The notes under the pieces were generated by a model. The model was not told the origin of the DNA. It worked only from the letters and a program-made list of their open reading frames with translations, and searched no databases. Positions 13,378 through 16,413 of a stretch of DNA of 16,413 nucleotides are shown here, in pieces. Position 1 is the stretch's first letter. Each line of letters begins with the position of its first letter. The DNA comes from Avoscillospira sp045530865 (GTDB lineage Bacteria > Bacillota > Clostridia > Oscillospirales > Oscillospiraceae), in assembly GCA_045530865.1 (NCBI GenBank), contig JAZSCX010000076.1:1-16413 (forward strand), read 5' to 3'. The position numbers and the translations under genes are program-made.

Positions 13378-14259
13378 ATGGGCATTTCCTATCAAAACTG
13401 CACCCTGTGTCCCAGAAGGTGCGGTGTGGATCGCACCGCAGGGCAAAAAGGCTTCTGCGGCATGAGCGATCAGCTGAAAATTGCAAGGGCTGCCGCCCAT
13501 TACTGGGAAGAACCGGTGATCTCCGGGAGCTTTGGTTCCGGCACGGTGTTTTTCTCCGGATGCACCCTCGGCTGCGCCTTCTGCCAGAACACGGAGATCA
13601 GCCACGAACATCGGGGAAAAGAGATTTCCTCCGCCAGACTGCGGGAACTTTTTGAGCAGCTCATTGACGAAGGCGTGCAGAACATCAATCTGGTGACGCC
13701 CACCCATTTCGTGCCATCCATTCTCCCGGCACTGTATCCCAAGCTGCCGGTGCCGGTGGTGTACAACTGCGGCGGCTACGAAAGTGTGGACACACTGAAA
13801 CAACTGGAGGGTCTGGTGGACATTTACCTGCCGGACATGAAATATTCCAATAATCCGCTGGCAAAGCAGCTGTCCAAGGCGCCGGACTATGTGGAAACGG
13901 CGGAAAAGGCCATTCTGGAGATGTACCGGCAGGTAGGCCCGGTGCAGATTGAAAATGATATCATGCAAAAGGGCATGATTTTACGCCATCTGATCCTGCC
14001 GGGGCAGATCGACAATTCTCTGGGCGTTCTGGACTGGGTGGACAAACATTTTAAGCCGGGGCAAATTTTGTTCAGCCTCATGAGCCAGTATGTGCCCATG
14101 GGAAAGGCTAAAACCATGCCCGGTTTTGACCGCACCATTACGGAAATGGAGTATGACGCGGTACTGAGCTACATGGAGCTGCTGGGCATCGAGGATGGTT
14201 ATACACAGGATTTCCAGTCGGCTGTGGAGGAATACATCCCGGATTGGGATTTTGCATAA
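13378..14259 (+). CDS. Radical SAM protein, PflX / pyruvate formate-lyase activase-like
   Basis: A 293-residue radical SAM protein of the PflX-type group. The CX3CX2C motif binding the 4Fe-4S cluster and SAM is Cys62, Cys66, Cys69 (CTLGCAFC), followed by QNTEIS. An N-terminal Cys-rich stretch (Cys8, 11, 15, 27 in NCTLCPRRCGVD and GFCG) is typical of the group and may hold a second metal site. Later motifs are VYNCGGYE and DIYLPDMKY. Such proteins are often annotated as putative pyruvate formate-lyase activating enzymes, but no glycyl-radical partner is in the window, so the target is unknown. Start: ATG 13378 is 6 bases after AAAGGGGA; a TTG at 13321 and ATGs at 13342 and 13372 are also in frame but badly spaced. 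Confidence 0.88.
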   Translation: MGISYQNCTLCPRRCGVDRTAGQKGFCGMSDQLKIARAAAHYWEEPVISGSFGSGTVFFSGCTLGCAFCQNTEISHEHRGKEISSARLRELFEQLIDEGVQNINLVTPTHFVPSILPALYPKLPVPVVYNCGGYESVDTLKQLEGLVDIYLPDMKYSNNPLAKQLSKAPDYVETAEKAILEMYRQVGPVQIENDIMQKGMILRHLILPGQIDNSLGVLDWVDKHFKPGQILFSLMSQYVPMGKAKTMPGFDRTITEMEYDAVLSYMELLGIEDGYTQDFQSAVEEYIPDWDFA

Positions 14260-14273
14260 ACGCGCCCCCAGCA

Positions 14274-14366
14274 TGTCATTCCGAGGAGCGAAGCGACGTG
14301 GGAATCTCTGCGTTTCATATTCTGCTCCGCTGAGATTGCCACGCCCGTTCCGGGCTCGCAATGACA
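14274..14366. repeat. TGTCATT...AATGACA palindromic repeat element
   Basis: A 93-bp element begins TGTCATTCCGAGGAGCGAAG and ends with its imperfect inverse, GGGCTCGCAATGACA. Inner stems include ATTGCC...GGGCTCGCAAT. Its core GAGGAGCGAAGCGACGTGG is a familiar dispersed repeat sequence across many bacteria (recognition, not a search). It fills most of the gap between the radical SAM gene and lexA; a half copy lies at 13255-13287. Confidence 0.75.
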
Positions 14367-14404
14367 CCATTGGGAGCCGTGCAGAGTGGACATGATATTT
14401 TCTA

Positions 14405-14437
14405 AAACAAATGTTTGCAATTTGCGAACATATGTGT
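14405..14437. promoter_or_regulatory. Two LexA (SOS) operators
   Basis: AAAC-AAAT-GTTT (14405-14416) and GAAC-ATAT-GTGT (14426-14437) both fit the Gram-positive SOS box GAAC-N4-GTTC in outline; the second extends as CGAACATATGTG. Their centres are 21 bp apart, two helical turns, and they overlap the -35 box and spacer of the lexA promoter, so LexA should repress its own gene. Confidence 0.75.
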
Positions 14438-14443
14438 TATACT
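14415..14443 (+). promoter_or_regulatory. lexA promoter
   Basis: TTGCAA (14415-14420), a 17-bp spacer and TATACT (14438-14443), ending 22 bases before the start codon. The LexA operators cover the -35 region and spacer. Confidence 0.75.
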
Positions 14444-14465
14444 CCTTTTAAAAGGAGGGATTCCC

Positions 14466-15044
14466 ATGGCACGAACCAGTGACAAGCAGCAGAGAATTCT
14501 GGAATTTCTGAATGCCTTTATTGAAGAAAACGGCTACCCGCCCACAGTGCGGGAGATCTGCGCCGCCGTGGATCTGAAATCCACCGCCACCGTTTCCTAC
14601 CACCTGAACGAACTCAAGCGCCTTGGCAAGATCCAGAGCGAAAGCAACAAGCGCCGTGCCATTTCCCTGCCGGAGCAGCAGCGGGGCGGACGGATCCCCG
14701 TGGTGGGCGTGGTCACCGCGGGCTATCCCATTCTGGCGCAGGAAAATATTGAAAATACCATCCCGTGGGATGGGGACAGCGACTGCTTTGCCTTGCGGAT
14801 CAAAGGCGATTCCATGATCGGGGCCGGTATTCTGGACGGGGATAAGGTTGTGGTCCGCCCCCAGCCGGAGTGCCAGAACGGCGAGATCGTCATTGCATTG
14901 CTGGGCGACGAAGCCACTTGCAAGCGGTTCCGCCGGGATAAAACCGGTATCTGGCTCCTGCCGGAGAACCCCAATTATGCGCCCATCGACGGCAGGGAAG
15001 CCCAGATCATCGGCAAGGTCAAGGCGGTTATCAGAGAATATTGA
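14466..15044 (+). CDS. lexA: SOS repressor LexA
   Basis: A 192-residue LexA. It represses DNA-damage genes and is inactivated when RecA filaments trigger self-cleavage. The winged helix-turn-helix covers about 1-70 (PPTVREICAAVDLKSTATVS). The cleavage site is Ala85-Gly86 in VTAGYP, the catalytic Ser116 is in GDSM and the Lys153 is in ATCKRF, all correctly placed for a working S24 autopeptidase. Start: ATG 14466 is 5 bases after AAAGGAGGGA; an upstream ATG at 14415 falls inside the -35 box and cannot be used. Its own promoter carries two SOS operators, so it is autoregulated. It lies between a radical SAM gene and soj, and the gap to soj carries a repeat and a parS. Confidence 0.97.
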   Translation: MARTSDKQQRILEFLNAFIEENGYPPTVREICAAVDLKSTATVSYHLNELKRLGKIQSESNKRRAISLPEQQRGGRIPVVGVVTAGYPILAQENIENTIPWDGDSDCFALRIKGDSMIGAGILDGDKVVVRPQPECQNGEIVIALLGDEATCKRFRRDKTGIWLLPENPNYAPIDGREAQIIGKVKAVIREY

Positions 15045-15050
15045 TTTCAG

Positions 15051-15167
15051 TTGACAGTTGAAAGTTGAAAGTTGAAAGTTATAGTATCTGTTTCACAGAT
15101 AGATTTAAAATCATTTGGCGCGAGCCAAATACCTTAATTGTCAACTGTCAATTGTCAACTGTCAATT
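15051..15167. repeat. Heptad-ended palindromic repeat element (full copy 2)
   Basis: A 117-bp copy. Left end: TTGACAG then three TTGAAAG (15051-15078). Right end: AATTGTCAACTGTCAATTG continuing to 15167, four inverse heptads. Inside lie two hairpins, TATCTGT-TTC-ACAGATA (15084-15100) and ATTTGGC-GCGA-GCCAAAT (about 15113-15130). The stem sequences differ from the other copies but still pair, showing that the pairing is kept. It lies directly before a parS. Confidence 0.75.
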
Positions 15168-15171
15168 CCAA

Positions 15172-15187
15172 TGTTTCACGTGAAACA
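15172..15187. promoter_or_regulatory. parS site upstream of soj
   Basis: TGTTTCACGTGAAACA, a perfect 16-bp parS within an 18-bp palindrome (15171-15188). It lies about 80 bp before soj, so ParB loaded here could both organise the chromosome and affect the soj-spo0J promoter. Confidence 0.95.
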
Positions 15188-15208
15188 TGGAAACTTTCTC
15201 TTTCCGTA

Positions 15209-15237
15209 TTTACTTTTTGGAATTAGCGGTTTATAAT
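15209..15237 (+). promoter_or_regulatory. soj-spo0J promoter
   Basis: TTTACT (15209-15214), a 17-bp spacer and a perfect TATAAT (15232-15237). The start of transcription would fall near 15244, about 25 bases before the TTG start codon, and the site is 22 bp from parS. Confidence 0.6.
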
Positions 15238-15269
15238 AAGCTGAGTTATAGCCCGAAGGAGGGATCATC

Positions 15270-16031
15270 TTGGGTCAGATCGTTGCATTTGTCAATCAGA
15301 AGGGCGGTGTGGGCAAAACCACCTCTGCCGTCAACCTGACTGCCGCCCTTGCTGCCAAGGGCAAAAAGGTTCTATTGTGCGATTTTGATCCCCAGGCCAA
15401 CGCCACCTCCGGTATGGGCGTGGACAAAAATGCCGTTTCCCTCTCTACTTATGATCTGGTAATCAACGGTCAGCCTGCCATGGAGGCGGTTGTGAAAACC
15501 AAATTTGGCGATGTGCTGCCCTCTTCTCCGGCTCTTTCCGGTGCCGGTGTGGAGCTGGTAGGCGCCGCCAACCGGGAATATGCCCTGCAGAAGGCCTTGC
15601 AGCCCCTGCGGGAAACCTATGACTACATCTTCATTGACTGCCCGCCCTCTCTGGAAATGCTGACCCTTAATGCCCTCTGCGCCGCCGACAGCATTCTGAT
15701 CCCCGTGCAGTGTGAATATTTCGCGCTGGAGGGTCTTTCCGACCTGATGGTCACCATGCGGGCTGTCAAACGGGGCCTCAACCCCAATCTGCAGATCTTC
15801 GGCGTGCTGCTGACCATGTTCGACGGCCGCACCAACTTTTCCTCGCAAGTGGCGGAGGAAGTCCGCCGCCATTTCCCCGGCAGAGTCTATGCCACGGTCA
15901 TTCCCCGCAATGTCCGTCTGGCAGAGGCCCCCAGTCACGGTCTGCCCGTGACCTTCTATGATAAATTCAGCCGCGGCGCTGTGGCCTACAACGCCCTCGC
16001 CGAGGAAGTTCTGGAAAAGGAGATGCTGTGA
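15270..16031 (+). CDS. soj: Chromosome-partitioning ATPase Soj (ParA)
   Basis: A 253-residue ParA/Soj of usual chromosomal length without an N-terminal DNA-binding extension. The deviant Walker A is KGGVGKTT with signature Lys11 and Lys16, the Walker A' is DFDPQANATSG and the Walker B region is YIFIDCPPS. It dimerises with ATP on DNA and is stimulated by ParB to move or load the origin; in Bacillus, Soj also controls DnaA. Start: the frame begins with TTG 15270, supported by GAAGGAGGG ending 6-7 bases upstream; no ATG is available nearby. The stop overlaps the spo0J ATG by one base, so the pair is translationally coupled. Confidence 0.96.
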   Translation: MGQIVAFVNQKGGVGKTTSAVNLTAALAAKGKKVLLCDFDPQANATSGMGVDKNAVSLSTYDLVINGQPAMEAVVKTKFGDVLPSSPALSGAGVELVGAANREYALQKALQPLRETYDYIFIDCPPSLEMLTLNALCAADSILIPVQCEYFALEGLSDLMVTMRAVKRGLNPNLQIFGVLLTMFDGRTNFSSQVAEEVRRHFPGRVYATVIPRNVRLAEAPSHGLPVTFYDKFSRGAVAYNALAEEVLEKEML

Positions 16032-16413
16032 TGGCAGCCAAAACCACAAAAGGTCTGGGGCGCGGGCTCGATGCGCTGCTGATGAACGCATCCTCCGGCT
16101 CGGAAGAGATCACCAATCTGCCCCTGCAGAAAATTGAACCCAATCCCCTGCAGCCCCGCAAGCTCTTTGACGAGGAAGAGCTGCAGGCGCTGGCGGACTC
16201 CATTGCCCGCCACGGCATCATTCAGCCCCTGACCGTCCGCAAGGCGGAAAACGGCTATTATCAGATCATTGCCGGTGAGCGCCGCTGGCGTGCCGCACGG
16301 CTTGCCAACCTGCACACCGTTCCGGTGACGGTCATCGAGGCCGATGACAAAACCGTGCTGGAGCTGGCGCTGATTGAAAACCTGCAGCGGCAGGATCTGA
16401 ACCCCATGGAAGA
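16031..16413 (+). CDS. spo0J: Chromosome-partitioning protein Spo0J (ParB), 5' part
   Basis: The first 127 codons are present; the gene continues beyond the window. The N-terminal LGRGLDALL matches the peptide that stimulates the Soj ATPase. NPLQPRK and GERRWRAARL are the ParB CTP-binding motifs, and IENLQRQDLNP leads into the DNA-binding domain, which is cut off. It should bind the two parS sites at 13199 and 15172, slide outward with CTP and recruit SMC. ATG 16031 overlaps the soj stop, with AAGGAG about 9 bases upstream inside soj. Confidence 0.95.
   Translation, partial: MAAKTTKGLGRGLDALLMNASSGSEEITNLPLQKIEPNPLQPRKLFDEEELQALADSIARHGIIQPLTVRKAENGYYQIIAGERRWRAARLANLHTVPVTVIEADDKTVLELALIENLQRQDLNPME

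Overview
The window reads as a chromosomal segment of a moderately GC-rich Firmicute, most likely class Clostridia and an Oscillospiraceae/Ruminococcaceae-type gut bacterium. This is inferred from strong AGGAGG-type ribosome binding sites, the presence of Noc together with Soj/Spo0J, a LexA box of the GAAC-N4-GTTC type, and dense small intergenic repeats. No rRNA, tRNA, CRISPR array or transposase gene was found.

Layout: (1) 1-4437, plus strand: an aromatic amino acid cluster of pheA (chorismate mutase/prephenate dehydratase), a fused aroE-aroK, aroQ (type II dehydroquinase) and a class I/II aminotransferase, closed by an 18-bp-stem bidirectional terminator. (2) 4459-9817, minus strand: mfd, pth and prs. 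(3) 9818-10378: a repeat- and hairpin-rich gap with no convincing gene. (4) 10379-13206, minus strand: noc, a small DUF2500-like membrane protein and a RumA-type 23S rRNA uracil methyltransferase. (5) 13378-16413, plus strand: a PflX-like radical SAM protein, lexA, soj (parA) and the start of spo0J (parB), which is cut by the window end.

The most interesting part is 11.2-15.3 kb. It holds two perfect 16-bp parS palindromes (13199-13214 and 15172-15187) and two consensus DnaA boxes (12488-12496 and, inverted, 11323-11331). Two weaker DnaA-box-like sites lie near 12459-12517. There is also a strand switch at about 13.3 kb with two divergent promoters whose -10 boxes overlap. One parS and one DnaA-box cluster lie inside or at the start of the rRNA methyltransferase gene, so that gene appears to double as chromosome-maintenance DNA. 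With noc, soj and spo0J nearby, this looks like an origin-proximal segregation/nucleoid-occlusion/SOS neighbourhood, although no dnaA gene or proven oriC is visible.

Small repeats shape the intergenic regions. One family has ends of 7-bp tandem repeats (TTGACAG/TTGACAA) enclosing hairpins whose stems change in a compensated way between copies. The others are a multi-hairpin element whose end supplies the aroE ribosome binding site, a TGTCATT...AATGACA palindromic element with a half copy in the rRNA methyltransferase leader, and a 299-bp stretch bounded by 13-bp perfect inverted repeats.
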